Counted from the first letter of the stretch, positions 10,159 to 21,448 are shown. The stretch is DNA of 64,000 nucleotides from Tritrichomonas musculus (GCA_039105265.1 JAPFFF010000012.1:124001-188000), one strand, 5' to 3'. Notes: a model not told the origin generated them from the sequence alone. Made by a program: numbers and translations.

Positions 10159-10589
10159 TTACTCTTTTTCTTCAATGTCTTTGATGATGCTTCGAACTCT
10201 ATCTTCATTGTCTTGTTCATCATCAGAATCTTCGGGTTGTATATTTGTACTAGCTTTTACTTTACTTTCTTCAACTTCAATTATTAAAGTTGATGGAGTT
10301 TGAGAACGCCTAATCATCTTACTGAATTGAACATTAAAAAAAATATTCACAATTTTATAGAAAGGTCAATATTTTTATGACGACGATCAATAAATAATAG
10401 AATTAATTATTATTATTAAAATATATATATCTTAATTTTTACCGTTAAAATTCATATAAAAGAATATATTTATAATTATTATGAAATATATTTTATTATA
10501 GCAAAGTTATAGAAAATACCTTTGATAGGAAAAGACTGTCTACCCTTCTGCTTCATCTCATCGTTATCCACTTGTTTCAAGCGTTAACC
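9025..10589. repeat. Inverted repeat pair enclosing the CDC26-like gene
   Basis: The left arm has two blocks, GGGTAACGCTGGAAATAAGT at 9025 continuing to 9060, and GCTTCATCAGAAGGGTAGAC at 9166-9188. The right arm at 10534-10589 is the reverse complement of both blocks joined, with about 80-85% match by eye. About 105 bp separates the blocks on the left, so the left copy either gained an insertion or the right copy lost sequence. No target duplication found. Could be two opposed copies of one small repeat rather than the ends of one element. Confidence 0.5.
10159..10317 (-). CDS. Small acidic protein, possible CDC26 (anaphase-promoting complex) homologue, 52 aa
   Basis: Starts MIRRSQTPSTLIIEVEES. 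CDC26 proteins begin M(I/L)RR.PT.L.L..(D/E)(D/E), the segment that threads through APC6/Cdc16; the MIRR start, the Thr and the alternating hydrophobic Leu-Ile-Ile before acidic residues fit, with a small insertion. The rest is acidic (SDDEQDNED) with a C-terminal helix (RVRSIIKDIEEKE). If right, it would stabilise APC6 in the ubiquitin ligase that drives mitotic exit. The start is placed at the second Met of the longer frame (10350), because the upstream 11 residues do not fit. The protein is too short to be sure; it may also be an unrelated small gene. Confidence 0.4.
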   Translation of the reverse strand: MIRRSQTPSTLIIEVEESKVKASTNIQPEDSDDEQDNEDRVRSIIKDIEEKE

Positions 10590-10782
10590 TCTTTTTACCG
10601 AATCTTTATAGAAGTTAAATACGAAAACTTTTCACATATATTTTTAAATTAAATAAAATGATCTATTCGTTTAGCCAATTAATACTCATGCCATATGTGC
10701 ATTTCAAAATCCATATTTTAAAAGTACTATAAATATTAAAGGAGCACGACTTTGGCGGTTATTGAAAATCGTCGTTTCGACT
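10318..10782. other. Spacer between CDC26-like gene and MULE remnant
   Basis: AT-rich. Contains the right arm of the inverted repeat (10534-10589). A missing C-terminal part of the MULE transposase would be expected here on the minus strand, but no matching frame is seen. Confidence 0.45.
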
Positions 10783-13249
10783 TCATATTGAAATATTATA
10801 TACTATATCTGCCAAATGATCTTCTATATGCCAAATATATCTGTTTTCGATCCAAACTTTTTTATAATAAAGTAAAAACTGAGTAATGTTATTTTTCTTT
10901 TTAAACAAATTATTTATCCAATTTGTTAATAAATTCCATTCTAAATAAGGAGCATACAGTAAAATATAAAGTATTTGCTTCATTTGTTTTGTTGTATTTT
11001 TTCTTGAATAATATTTCGAAAAAGTTCTAAACAAACACTGGGAGTAATGAAATAAACATCCTTGTATTTTAATGGTTCTATTAAGCTGTTCGTTTAGATG
11101 AAAATTGTTTTTGGAATTCTGAATTGCATTCATAAGAGCTTTCTCAAAATCGCAAATAATAATTTCAACACGTAAAAAATGAAAAGAAGATACTATTTGA
11201 GTTAGAAATGTGTTCAATGAGAATGTATAATCAGCTTCTTTTTTACCATTTATTAATAAATGAGCAACAGTAATATACTTTTTCTTTAACGTATTGACTG
11301 CCATAATGTTTATAACCTGATTAAAATTACGAGGCGCAGTTCTAAAAGTTCCGTCAATTAACCAAACATCTGAATCAATAAGTATATCTTCATGTAAATC
11401 CGTCATAAATAACATTAGATTATTTACTTCATCATTTAACCTGCACCAAAGTCTACTTTCTGTTGGATTTAAGTCATCTTTCATAAACTTCAGATGAGAA
11501 CATTTTCCATTTGACTGATTTGTCAAATCTTTGAGCCAATATTCAATTTGAGAAATTGTGCAACTATAGTTACACTTTTTGAATTCAGAATGTATATATC
11601 GAATACTTTTGTTCCGATTTTGTAAATAATAATTTCTGACATTTAAACGTAAAATGTATAATTGATTTTTTAATTGCTTTGATGCTTCTAAGTTTTGAAT
11701 ATTACATAAATCGCTTTGATGGAAAAAATTTTCTTTTTGAGAAGGCATTTCTAAAAATCCATCTTTATATATTCTTCTAGCTGGGCATTTGATGTTTTTG
11801 ATATTTTTGTTGACACAATAATAGTATGCTTTTCCTCCCCTGCAATAGTCTTTTTTGTAAACATAATTATTATCAAATATATATGTTGGAAAATCCTTTG
11901 AATTCGGTTCATCAAAATTCAATTGAATTTTTGAATGAAAATTTGTATTATCACCAGTTGGATGTAAAAACCATTGTTTTCTATTATCATTTGATAAAAC
12001 TTTATAAGAAATATTATGCAATATGCGATTATTAGAGTTTTCTGGTACATTTTGAGGTGGATTATTTAACTGAAAAGTTTGGTATGTTTGAGGATATGGC
12101 GGATAGGGTGGATAAGGTTGGGGAGGTAGATATGTGGGGTAAGAAGGATAAGGAGGAGGTGGACAGAAGGAATAAGGTGGATATGGTGAATAAGTTTGAT
12201 ATGTCTGAAAAGGTTGATAAGGCTGATTTGTCGGATATGTGGGGTAAGAAAGATAAGGCTGAGATGGCTGATATGGATGAGGTGGATAAGTAAGCTTGTA
12301 AAATATACCCAAATGTAAAAAAAAGACCTGGTCTTGGTGATTCTTTCTGGTCTTTTGGCGATTTTAATAAATCTTTTAAAAAGTTATTTCTTATGAATTA
12401 TTAAATAAAATGATTAAATGATATTTGATTAAATAAAAATTCAATTTACGAATCAACATTCAATAAATTCAATGAATTTATTTAATTACTTGGCTATATA
12501 TATTCATAAAAATATAAATACTATTAATATTTCAATGAATTATTTCAATGCATTATTTATTATTCGGCTATAAATATTCATAAAAATATAAATACTATTA
12601 ATATTTTAAATACATTTTATATCGGTATATATTTAAAATATAAATGAAAAAAAATTTATTTTCAATTGAAAATATGCTTTTATTGATTTTATTATATATT
12701 TATATCTTATTTTTTTTTTTATTTTATATATGATATTTTGAAAGCTTTACAAATCACCATCGCCAAAAAAACCGTTTTGGTGATCTCCAAAATATATGTA
12801 AACTATTCAAAATTGAATGCTGTCGCCAAAAGCCCAAGACCTGGGCTTTTGGTGAAATCGGTTATTTGGCTTTTCATCGTCAATATAATTGAGCTTTTTA
12901 TTATTATTTTATATGATATATTATACAAATCATACAATTATTTTGTAATATTCAAAAAATAACATTTTTTTACTGAGAAAATCTTATCGATTATTAATAT
13001 GACTTTTGATAAAACTCATTTAATTCCTCTTTCAAATAATTCAATGGTTTATGACTTTTGGTAATAAAATTTATTTGACAATAATATGGTTATATTTGGT
13101 GATTTTTAAAACCCAAAAATCGTTTATTTCACCAAATTTACAAGCTTAGGATAAGGATATGAAGGTAAATATTGTTGAGATGGTAGATTTTGATTAGAAG
13201 ACGGATATTGGGTAGCTTGCTGATTAACTGGACGAAATTGCATTTTCAT
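10783..13249 (-). pseudogene. MULE-type DNA transposase gene, split by an 854-bp insertion and truncated at its C-terminus
   Basis: Plain DNA transposon. The gene starts at 13249 (MKMQFRPVNQQ), runs to the TA at 13147, is interrupted by the inserted element 12293-13146, and resumes at 12290 in the same frame: reading across one TA copy keeps the Pro/Tyr repeat unbroken (SYPYP then TYPPHPYQ). The coding length is then about 536 codons. Order: a Pro/Tyr-rich N-terminus (YPxYP repeats); a FLYWCH-like zinc finger (about GGKAYYYC to FFHQSDLC); then the DDE core with WLIDGTF (first Asp, 320 in the 509-codon right-hand frame starting at 12312), IICDFEKA (second Asp, 388) and the CLFHYSQC segment. 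The frame ends at 10783 before the third catalytic acid, so the element is dead. No TIRs recognised. Confidence 0.8.
12293..13146. mobile_element. 854-bp TA-flanked non-autonomous element inside the MULE gene
   Basis: Bounded by TA on both sides (12291-12292 and 13147-13148) and by terminal inverted repeats AGCTTGTAAA/TTTACAAGCT (10 bp perfect, then diverging). Removing it with one TA restores the MULE frame, which proves insertion. The interior has no gene. It carries repeated TTTTGG(C/T)GA motifs in both directions, an inverted pair around AGACCTGG (near 12324-12360 and 12822-12868), and a direct duplication of about 80 bp (about 12470-12535 and 12545-12610). TA target duplication suggests the Tc1/mariner group; the interior suggests a MITE-like or internally deleted copy. 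Confidence 0.8.
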
Positions 13250-13401
13250 AATTCTAATTCAAAATTCAAATAAAATTATTATTTCAATAAAAAACTTACG
13301 TAAAATAATAGAAAACTTACGTAAAACAATAGAAAAAAAAACTGATCATACAAAAAGTATTATGAAATGATTGAAAATATTCAATTTATAGAAATATCTT
13401 A

Positions 13402-13700
13402 CAGTGGTGTTTCAAAATTGAAAAATGTTTTTTAACTAAAAAAAATCCACTTTTTGAATTTAATCTTTCTGAAAATATATAAACTTTTTCAAAAAAAAAT
13501 CGAAAAAAAAAAAAATAATTTTGAGAAGTTTTATTTCAAAAAGTAGATTTTTTATTTTTGAACCTTTATTGAATAACCCGATAACTTTTTGAATGCTTGA
13601 ATAGAAATTTTATTTTATTTTTGAATTGTTATTTGGATTGCTATTTTTAAAAAGTCGATTTTTTATTTTCGCAACGTTTTTGAATTATGAAACACTACTG
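13402..13700. mobile_element. 299-bp MITE, Tc1/mariner type
   Basis: Ends are CAG(T)GGTGTTTC-like inverted repeats: left CAGTGGTGTTTCAAAATTGA, right its reverse complement with scattered changes (CAGTAGTGTTTCATAATTCA), extending about 60 bp. TA lies on both sides (13400-13401, 13701-13702). CAGT-type ends with TA duplication are characteristic of Tc1/mariner. It is inserted into one of several nearby CTTACGTAAAA repeats (others at about 13299-13330). No coding capacity. Confidence 0.75.
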
Positions 13701-16700
13701 TACGTAAAATAAAAAAACCCCCAACATTTTTAAATCGGTGGAAAAATGGAAATGTAAGTGCACATTTATATTAAAACTGAGGTTATATATATGATTCATA
13801 CAATCGTTATATACGATTTCTTGATTAATTTTGTCGAATTTAATATTAAAATCATAAAAATTAAGTAAATCCATTTTATTTTCAATAAATATATTTTAAA
13901 TATGATATTAAACAAGGTTTAATAGATAAAATAGCAATATGTTAAAAGAATAAAATGAATATCATCAAATTATTAGTGTTTACTCAATAATTAGTATATA
14001 ATCTAATTTATTATTTTTATTTTTATTTTATAATTCTTTTTTAATGATTTTAATATAATAAAATTTCGTATATATACCAATATTAATATTTTTTGGTTTA
14101 TTTCAATAATAAACGTTACTCATACCCGATGACTCAAATATTCTGAGCTGTTGTATCAAAAAACACGTTACCCATACCCGATTGCTCAAATATTTGAGAA
14201 TAATACAGAGATTTATTTTATTTAAAAATAAAATCATTTCTGGTTAACATATTTATGTTTAGCATATCTTAAATAAAAAAATGGTTAATTATATTTTTTT
14301 TAACCTTTTAAATGAGGAAAAAGTTCATTAAAAAAAATCATAACCCATTATTTCATTAATTAAAACGAATAAAAATATTGATCACTTTAAAACATAAATC
14401 AATGAATAAGAAAATCATTTTACTAGAGAAATATATAGCATTAAAATATCTATCATTTTTGAATCTGAGAAAAAGAAATAAAAATTTAGCCAAAAAATGA
14501 ATACATATATTTAACTTATTTATGTTATCATTATACGCTATTGTAATATTATTTTGGCAAATATGTTGCTTTATTATTAAAATAATATTGCAAAAATGTA
14601 ATTTAATAAGAACATCTTGAATAATAACCTTATGCGAATCATTTCCAACTAGTTTCTGATTATAAAGTTGAAGATAAGTAGCCCAAATTGGTTACTTTGC
14701 ATCAAATATTTAAGTATTTTTATAGAAACGAATATTTTTTTAACTCACATTTCATTAATAGCATGAAGTGAAGTATTGAAAACGAAATAAAATATACGTT
14801 TTTTTTGATAGTTCTTTTATCTTTACTAATATTTTTTTGATATCTTTAAATATTCTAAAAAACAATTAATTATTTGAATATAAAATATAATAATCATATA
14901 AATTCGTAATTTATTCATATATTGGGAAATTTTTAATATCAATTTCTCAATTTCTATAATTTGCATATTTATTTTGGAATATTATTATTATATATAGGTA
15001 GAAAAATCATATTTATGAAGATAAATAAGTGAATGTTGAATGAATGCAAAATTATTATTATTGATGATCATGAAATTCTGAATGTTGAAATTAGTCAAAT
15101 ATAAAAAATATCATCATGTAATCTTTATTAACTTTAATGAACTTTGGTCAGAGCATTTTTAAAATCTAATTTTGACATTATATAATCAGTATATTTGTTT
15201 TTTACCTTGAAAATAAATAATAAATGATCTATCAAAAAGATTTATTGCTCTGTTTTTTATACTTATCCATAAAAAATAAACTTTCAAACAAATGCTATCT
15301 TTAAATATAATTAACTTTTTTAACAAGGGGAAAAATTGTAAACGGTTTTGTTGGGGGTTTTAAAATAAATGAAAATTTTTGAATTGACAGAAATTTTCTA
15401 TACAAAATCATAGAAAAAATTAAATACATTTAAAAGTGGGACGTAAAATGAAAGAATTTTTTTGAAATGATAGAATTTTGTTAAAAAAATTCAATTTTCA
15501 ATAAACTTTTTGAGGTAAATTTAAAGTATAATTCTTACGTAATTACGTAAATCATATTCAATTCTGACGTAACGTACCACTTTTTCAGAAGTTTATTTAC
15601 CTTTTTGATAAAAAAAGTGCCAGCTGACGTAACAAAAAAGTCCTTCCGATATTTTATTTATAGTACTCAATTTTTTTTATTTTATACATTTATCATTCTG
15701 AATTTACTTATGTATTTAGTAACTTTAAAAATGAATTTTCCTTATATTAAAGATAATAATATGTTTTACTATTAAAATTTAATATTAAGGTTCTCCTTCC
15801 CTAAAAAAATGTAAATTATTCAATATTGAATTAGCTCATAGAATATATAATTCAATAGGGCATTTTTCGGAAAAAGTTTTGGTTAAAAATATAAAAATTT
15901 GACCTTAACGATTAAATCTTATTTTTTTCAAATTTTTATTAATTTTTTAATTTTATGATTTCAATCTGTAAAAAAAATAAAATCGATAAGATATCATGAA
16001 AATGTTTTTATTTAATAATTTAAAATATATATCTGCGTAAATATTATATTTTAATTCGTTTATAAAGACGATATTTATGCATATTTTATTTGTGAAGTCT
16101 AATTGAATTTAATCTATTGAATTTGAAAGGAGAACCTTAAAAAATCATTGAAATTCCAAACATCATTTAATCACATAAATATCCCAATTAATAGATTTAT
16201 TCAACTGATAAATAATTATATTTGCTTGATATAATTACATATAATAATTATCTGTTATAATTTTTCCGAAAAAAATTGATTTTTCTAAATTGATCTAAAT
16301 TCATGCAATTATTACTATTTCAACTCCAAAAAGCGAATAATATATTGAATACGTTCTATAAAATAAATATTTATTAAAAAAATTATATTTTTTAATAAAT
16401 ATACACTATCCAAAAAAACAATAATTATAATCTAATAGAATTATTAACACTAATTGTCGTACAAAATAAAATATCAATGTAAATAAATGCATAGCAAAAG
16501 GATTTTTTCTCAGGATTACAAAAACTAAAAAAAAAAGATATGGAATTTTTTAAGTCTACTATAAGTTTTATTTTAAAGATATAATATCATTTTATCATTT
16601 AGTACTAAAATAAAATATCAAAATCATTAATCTACATGTCCTTTGGATGATTAAAAAAAAAAATATCATTATTCATTTATTTCAACACACTTTAGATAAT

Positions 16701-16999
16701 TACGTAATATATCATTATATATTATTTTACCTACACCCCGAGCTAAAGTCTATTTTAAACGGCTCTTATTACATCAAAATATCATTTATTCAAAAAGCCA
16801 AAAAAGAGCATATTTCATGAAAATAAAAACGTTTTTTTTTTTTAGTTTTTTGGTTAACAAGTTTATCTTTATATTTATATATATATATTAAAATTTGGTT
16901 AACAAAATTAATAAAAAAAACTTAACGTTTTCCAAAAATAACGAGCTGTAATAAGGACCTTTCAATTTGTTTTATATGGCTGAAATTTCAATAGTCTCT
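13701..16999. other. Non-coding AT-rich region left of the Polinton
   Basis: No credible gene in about 3.3 kb. It contains a 35-bp direct duplication (14113-14147 and 14165-14198, core CATACCCGAT), a 12-bp inverted pair AAAACCCCCAAC (13714-13725) / GTTGGGGGTTTT (15350-15361), TACGTAA-rich patches near 15530-15570, and ACACCCCGAGCT at 16733-16744, whose reverse complement lies right of the Polinton at 34043-34054. Probably old transposon debris. Confidence 0.5.
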
Positions 17000-17339
17000 A
17001 GTAGTATGATAAAAAGGGTGATTTCGGACCGAAGTCCTCACTCCCCCTTTTTAATGTCGTCCGCCTAGCGCAAGTACAACTGTTAAACCTTCGATACAAT
17101 TCTTATATCTTTCTCCAATATTATCTTCAATAGGCGTGATTTCTCAAAAACAATGCTCAGGACCGTTTTCAAAATCAAAATCAACGTCATTGAAAACTTT
17201 TTTGGTGATCGCCATTTTATCGAATTACATATGTGGGATAAATTGATGGACTTGTGCGGGGTTTTCATTAGTGTTTTCATATGTAATTAAAGGTAGGTGA
17301 TTTCGGACCCTGTATTGCGCATAAAAATAATTCTCATTT
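17000..17339 (+). repeat. Polinton left terminal inverted repeat
   Basis: About 340 bp, matching 32844-33184 in reverse complement with essentially one single-base length difference seen by eye (an A run near the inner end). Contains two copies of GTGATTTCGGACC, one near the outer end (about 17019) and one near the inner end (about 17297). The 65-codon frame inside it is identical in both copies but is probably not a gene. Confidence 0.95.
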
Positions 17340-17373
17340 TAAAATTTTCATTTATTATTTTCATTAATTTTCA

Positions 17374-17530
17374 AAATTTTTGTTCCACTTTTTGAATTTA
17401 AATTTTTGTTCTACTTTTTGAACTTAAATTTTTGTTCCACTTTTTGAATTTAAATTTTGATTGAGGTGGGATCAAGGTGGCGTTGACGTGGGGTAGAGGC
17501 GACGTTGAGGTGGGGTGGACGTGGAAAATT
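17374..17530. repeat. Polinton left-end minisatellites
   Basis: Three tandem copies of a 26-27 bp unit (TTTTGTTCCACTTTTTGAAT type, about 17374-17458), then a G-rich block of GGTGG/GACGTGGGG repeats (about 17463-17525) that stands out in AT-rich DNA. It lies between the TIR and the polymerase gene, so it may act in replication or transcription, but nothing shows this directly. Confidence 0.7.
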
Positions 17531-17836
17531 TTCATCAAAATTGAACTGAATTAATGAAAATAATTTATGTAGTAATTGAGAGATAAAATTTTATTGTTTT
17601 TCCATTAATATTTCACAAGTTTATGGTTATAATTTATGAAAATCATTAATAATAAAAAATGTCGGACTTTCTATTTTTCGAACCTCATAACTTTTCCACT
17701 CATGAATTACCATTAAGTTATGGTCCAAATCGAGAATATTTTTAGATGGTTTTTGTTTGTGACTAAATTCTGAATTCCATTTATTAAACATAATTTTTGT
17801 TTCTTTATTTTTTTTATCAAACATAAAACAACGCAA

Positions 17837-20800
17837 ATGACAAAACTAGAAGATACACCAACACCAAAATTATATGAACTCCTGAGCCTGATTGTAAATG
17901 AAGAGATCACAGAAGAAGATGACTTTTTTGTTAACAAGAACGATCTCATAGAAACTATTGCATATGAAATTTGTGATCATGGTTACGATGGTGACAACAT
18001 TTATGAAGCTATGTTCTGGTTCATGAAAGGTATAGAGCAAAATGAAAAAGCAAAAGTAACAAACCAAAAAGAAGAAGTGCCCGCGAAAGATGAAATTCCC
18101 CAAGTGCCACCTCCAAAAGATATACCACGATACATTGACAATAATGATAACTACTTTTTGAAGAACTTGAAGAACAACATATGGAGGAATACCACGAAAG
18201 ATGATTCATTTGTTAAGATCACTTATAACGATTTCATCAAGCTCAAAGACGAACAAGAAAAAATAGTGGACGCGATTATGAAGAAACTTTATGATTCACC
18301 AGAGGAGTGGCACATCAATTTCGAACAACTTACGAACCGCGGTAGAGATTTACTATTTCCTGCTCTTCATAATTTCTTCAACACTATTGTCAAGAACTTC
18401 TCTGTCACAAATCAATACAAACTCAGATTCAAAGTTAATAATGAATGGCGGACTTTACCTTTGACACCAGAAGCTTTTAACAAACTAATGGAAAACTTTA
18501 CTAAGAAGCACTTTATATTTGACATGGATGATGTAAAACCTGAGTACTTTTATGAGAAAGGTAGCATGGAACTCCCAGAATGGTCTCTCTTTTCTCAACT
18601 CATCTTCAGTAAAACCAAAAATGTAAAAAGTAATGCTGATCGTGGTGGTTCTTTCTTTCAATTCTTAGTCAAAGATAGCTGCCCACAAGAGATAGTAAAA
18701 TACCTGACTCGCCTACAAATTTTCGACACTCTTGCCAACAACAAAGGTAAACAACGAAAAGAACTCGATGACTGCTGCTTCATATATGCTCTTCAACAAA
18801 CAGGGTGCTATGATGATGAAACACTTAATCAAATGCGACTAAGAATCAACAACAGATATCTCTCCAATTCTGCTATCAACAATCTATGTCAAGAATTTAA
18901 GATCCACATCAGTGTTTCATTCATTAATGAAGACGCGAATTCCAAAAACAAGAAGAAATCAATAGGGAAGAATTCATACATAGGAGTCGAGAAAGCAGAA
19001 CCAAATCGTACTCACAAATTCAACATTTACGAGAAACACTACTTTATTGAAGAGCTGACACCATTTTCTACATACTACATTTCTCATCTCGCAGAGCTTT
19101 CACTGGACAAGGCTAACATGGAGTACAACAGCAATCATTGGAGGAAGGCAAGACATTTCATTAGTTCTTCCAATTTAGTGAGGGCATTGATGAAGAACAA
19201 TTATTTTCGTCCATTAAATTTCGGAGACGGTTGTATTCTCAAAACTATTTTCAATAATGATATCAAGAAGGATGTCACAGGAATTAATCTTGATTATGAC
19301 GAACAATCCTGCACACAACTTATTAAACCAAAAACAATGAAGAAGAAGACAATTGAAATCAATGATAAAAAGAGTTATTGGTACTGCGATTCTGAGGCTG
19401 ACACTTCTGGAGACATTCATCGTCCATACATGTTCGTTCTTCAGTCCAAAGATGGCACAATAACTAAAACATTTAAAGGAGAAAATTGTAGTGTTTCATT
19501 TCTGGATTTCCTTCCTGATTTCTCTGTAGTGTACTTTCACAATCTTGCTTACGACATTAGATTTCTTTGTTCATATGGCATAAGGAAGTCTGTCATTAAA
19601 GGAAACAAATTTATGAAAGGCACAATTGTCTACAAATCTAAAACACTCTATTTCCGTGACACACTTCCTATTCTCTCATGTAAGTTATCACAATTACCAT
19701 CAATGTTTAATCTCGATAGTGGACAGAAAGAAGTTTTCCCCTACAAATATTACACCATGGAGAGACTCAAGAAGAATGTTGGCGTGATTAATGAAGCAGG
19801 AGAAAATGAAGATAAGAGATGGACCGAAGAAACAAAACAACAATTCCGTCACAACTTAGACATTATTGGCTGTCGTCTCTCTGATACCACATTTGACATG
19901 TACAAGTATGCAGAATTCTATTGCACCCAAGACGTGAACATTTTACGACAAGGCTTTAATAAATTCAGAGATGGTTTCATTAAAGATTTCAATATAGATC
20001 CTTTCAACTTTGTCTCCATTTCTTCTCTCGCTAATGAAGTTTTCAATCAGAGAGTCTATTATGATCACGACTTATATAAATTAGGTGGTGTCCCTCGTTA
20101 CTTTTGTTCACATGCTATTTACGGTGGGAGATGCATGACTGCTTACAACAAGAAATGGCACACACAAAAGAAGTTATGCGATTTCGATGCAGTATCTTTG
20201 TATCCGTCTGCTATGGCACGCTTATATACCGTAAGTGGCACTCCTAAAGTTATTGAAAAAGAGAATCTCAATATGGAATTCCTCTCTAAGCAAAGTGCTT
20301 ATGTTGTCGAAATTGAGGTCACAAAAGTAAACAAACATTACCCTTTCCCATTGTTAGTTCGCAAAGTTAATGGACTGAACTTAAATGATGACAGAATAGG
20401 GAATGGAGAGCCCGTGAAGATGATCGTTGATAATATTTACCTTGAAGATCTCATTAATTTCCAGAAGATAGAGTTTACATTACTGAGAGGATACTACTGG
20501 GACGGTAAGAAAGATTACACAATTCAAAAAATCATTAGGGAAATCTTCAATAAGAGACTCGAATACAAGAAGCAAAAAAATCCATTACAGAACTTATACA
20601 AACTTATCATGAACAGCTGCTATGGTAAAACTATTGAGAGGCCCACAGATAAAGAGTTCAAGTATTTGTATGAGGGAGATGAATTAGAGAAGTATTGGAA
20701 GAAGAATTACATGAAGATCAAAGAAGATGTCCAACTTCATAACTCAAAACTACATGCATTAAAAGTACTCAAGCCTATAGACGATCATTTTAATTTCTCA

Positions 20801-21340
20801 TTACTAGGCATACAAGTTCTATCCATGAGTAAGAGAATCATGAATGAAGTTATGTGTCTGGCCCACGATATAGGATGTCACATATACTACCAAGATACAG
20901 ATAGCATGCACATAGAACTCAACGATTTACCCAAACTTGAGAAAGCCTATAAAGAAATGTACGGAAGAGAACTCATAGGTAGTGATTTAGGACAATTCCA
21001 TAGTGATTTCCCAACAATTAACAACCACAATGAAATGCCTGTTGCTATTGAAAGTTATTTCCTCATGAAGAAAATGTATATCGACAAGCTCATGGACTCT
21101 ACAGGTGATATAGATTTTATGATTCGTGGTAAAGGTCTAACATTAAATTCTATCAAACATGCGGCAAAACAATTTGGTGGCGATTATATGAAACTTTACG
21201 AGCATCTCTACAATGGAAACTCAATTACGTTTGATCTTACTCAAGGACAGCCATGTTTCAAGTTCAATTCAAATATGACTATCTCTACACTTACGAAATT
21301 CAAAAGAAAGATCAAAACAACTTATGAAGAAGGACCATGA
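17837..21340 (+). CDS. POLB: Polinton protein-primed family-B DNA polymerase, 1167 aa
   Basis: Replicates the element from its ends. The exonuclease motifs are present: YCDSEAD (Asp518, Glu520), FHNLAYD (Asp573) and YCTQD (Asp699). Polymerase motif A is FDAVSLYPS (Asp784), motif B NSCYGKT (926-932) and motif C QDTDS (Asp1020, Asp1022). The long N-terminal part (1-500) includes a segment around Cys313-Cys314 (CCFIYALQQTG) to His401 (KHYFIEE) that looks like the OTU-type cysteine protease domain fused to many Polinton polymerases. Length is normal for the family. First ATG of the frame chosen. It points inward from the left end. Confidence 0.95.
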   Translation: MTKLEDTPTPKLYELLSLIVNEEITEEDDFFVNKNDLIETIAYEICDHGYDGDNIYEAMFWFMKGIEQNEKAKVTNQKEEVPAKDEIPQVPPPKDIPRYIDNNDNYFLKNLKNNIWRNTTKDDSFVKITYNDFIKLKDEQEKIVDAIMKKLYDSPEEWHINFEQLTNRGRDLLFPALHNFFNTIVKNFSVTNQYKLRFKVNNEWRTLPLTPEAFNKLMENFTKKHFIFDMDDVKPEYFYEKGSMELPEWSLFSQLIFSKTKNVKSNADRGGSFFQFLVKDSCPQEIVKYLTRLQIFDTLANNKGKQRKELDDCCFIYALQQTGCYDDETLNQMRLRINNRYLSNSAINNLCQEFKIHISVSFINEDANSKNKKKSIGKNSYIGVEKAEPNRTHKFNIYEKHYFIEELTPFSTYYISHLAELSLDKANMEYNSNHWRKARHFISSSNLVRALMKNNYFRPLNFGDGCILKTIFNNDIKKDVTGINLDYDEQSCTQLIKPKTMKKKTIEINDKKSYWYCDSEADTSGDIHRPYMFVLQSKDGTITKTFKGENCSVSFLDFLPDFSVVYFHNLAYDIRFLCSYGIRKSVIKGNKFMKGTIVYKSKTLYFRDTLPILSCKLSQLPSMFNLDSGQKEVFPYKYYTMERLKKNVGVINEAGENEDKRWTEETKQQFRHNLDIIGCRLSDTTFDMYKYAEFYCTQDVNILRQGFNKFRDGFIKDFNIDPFNFVSISSLANEVFNQRVYYDHDLYKLGGVPRYFCSHAIYGGRCMTAYNKKWHTQKKLCDFDAVSLYPSAMARLYTVSGTPKVIEKENLNMEFLSKQSAYVVEIEVTKVNKHYPFPLLVRKVNGLNLNDDRIGNGEPVKMIVDNIYLEDLINFQKIEFTLLRGYYWDGKKDYTIQKIIREIFNKRLEYKKQKNPLQNLYKLIMNSCYGKTIERPTDKEFKYLYEGDELEKYWKKNYMKIKEDVQLHNSKLHALKVLKPIDDHFNFSLLGIQVLSMSKRIMNEVMCLAHDIGCHIYYQDTDSMHIELNDLPKLEKAYKEMYGRELIGSDLGQFHSDFPTINNHNEMPVAIESYFLMKKMYIDKLMDSTGDIDFMIRGKGLTLNSIKHAAKQFGGDYMKLYEHLYNGNSITFDLTQGQPCFKFNSNMTISTLTKFKRKIKTTYEEGP

Positions 21341-21448
21341 ATGATTATCACAAAAAAAGTTCAACATATTTTTCTTTTCATAATTGGTGCGAGGTCATGA
21401 GCCATAATTGGTGCGATCCATAATTGGGGCATGAGAAGAGTCATGTTT

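Noticed and set aside
12057-12293. 78-codon plus-strand frame rich in Asp/Lys/Val/Met
   Set aside because: Antisense shadow of the Pro/Tyr repeat of the MULE transposase.
17083-17280. 65-codon frame, also present at 32904-33101
   Set aside because: Lies wholly within the Polinton TIRs, so identity of the two copies reflects the repeat and not selection on a protein.
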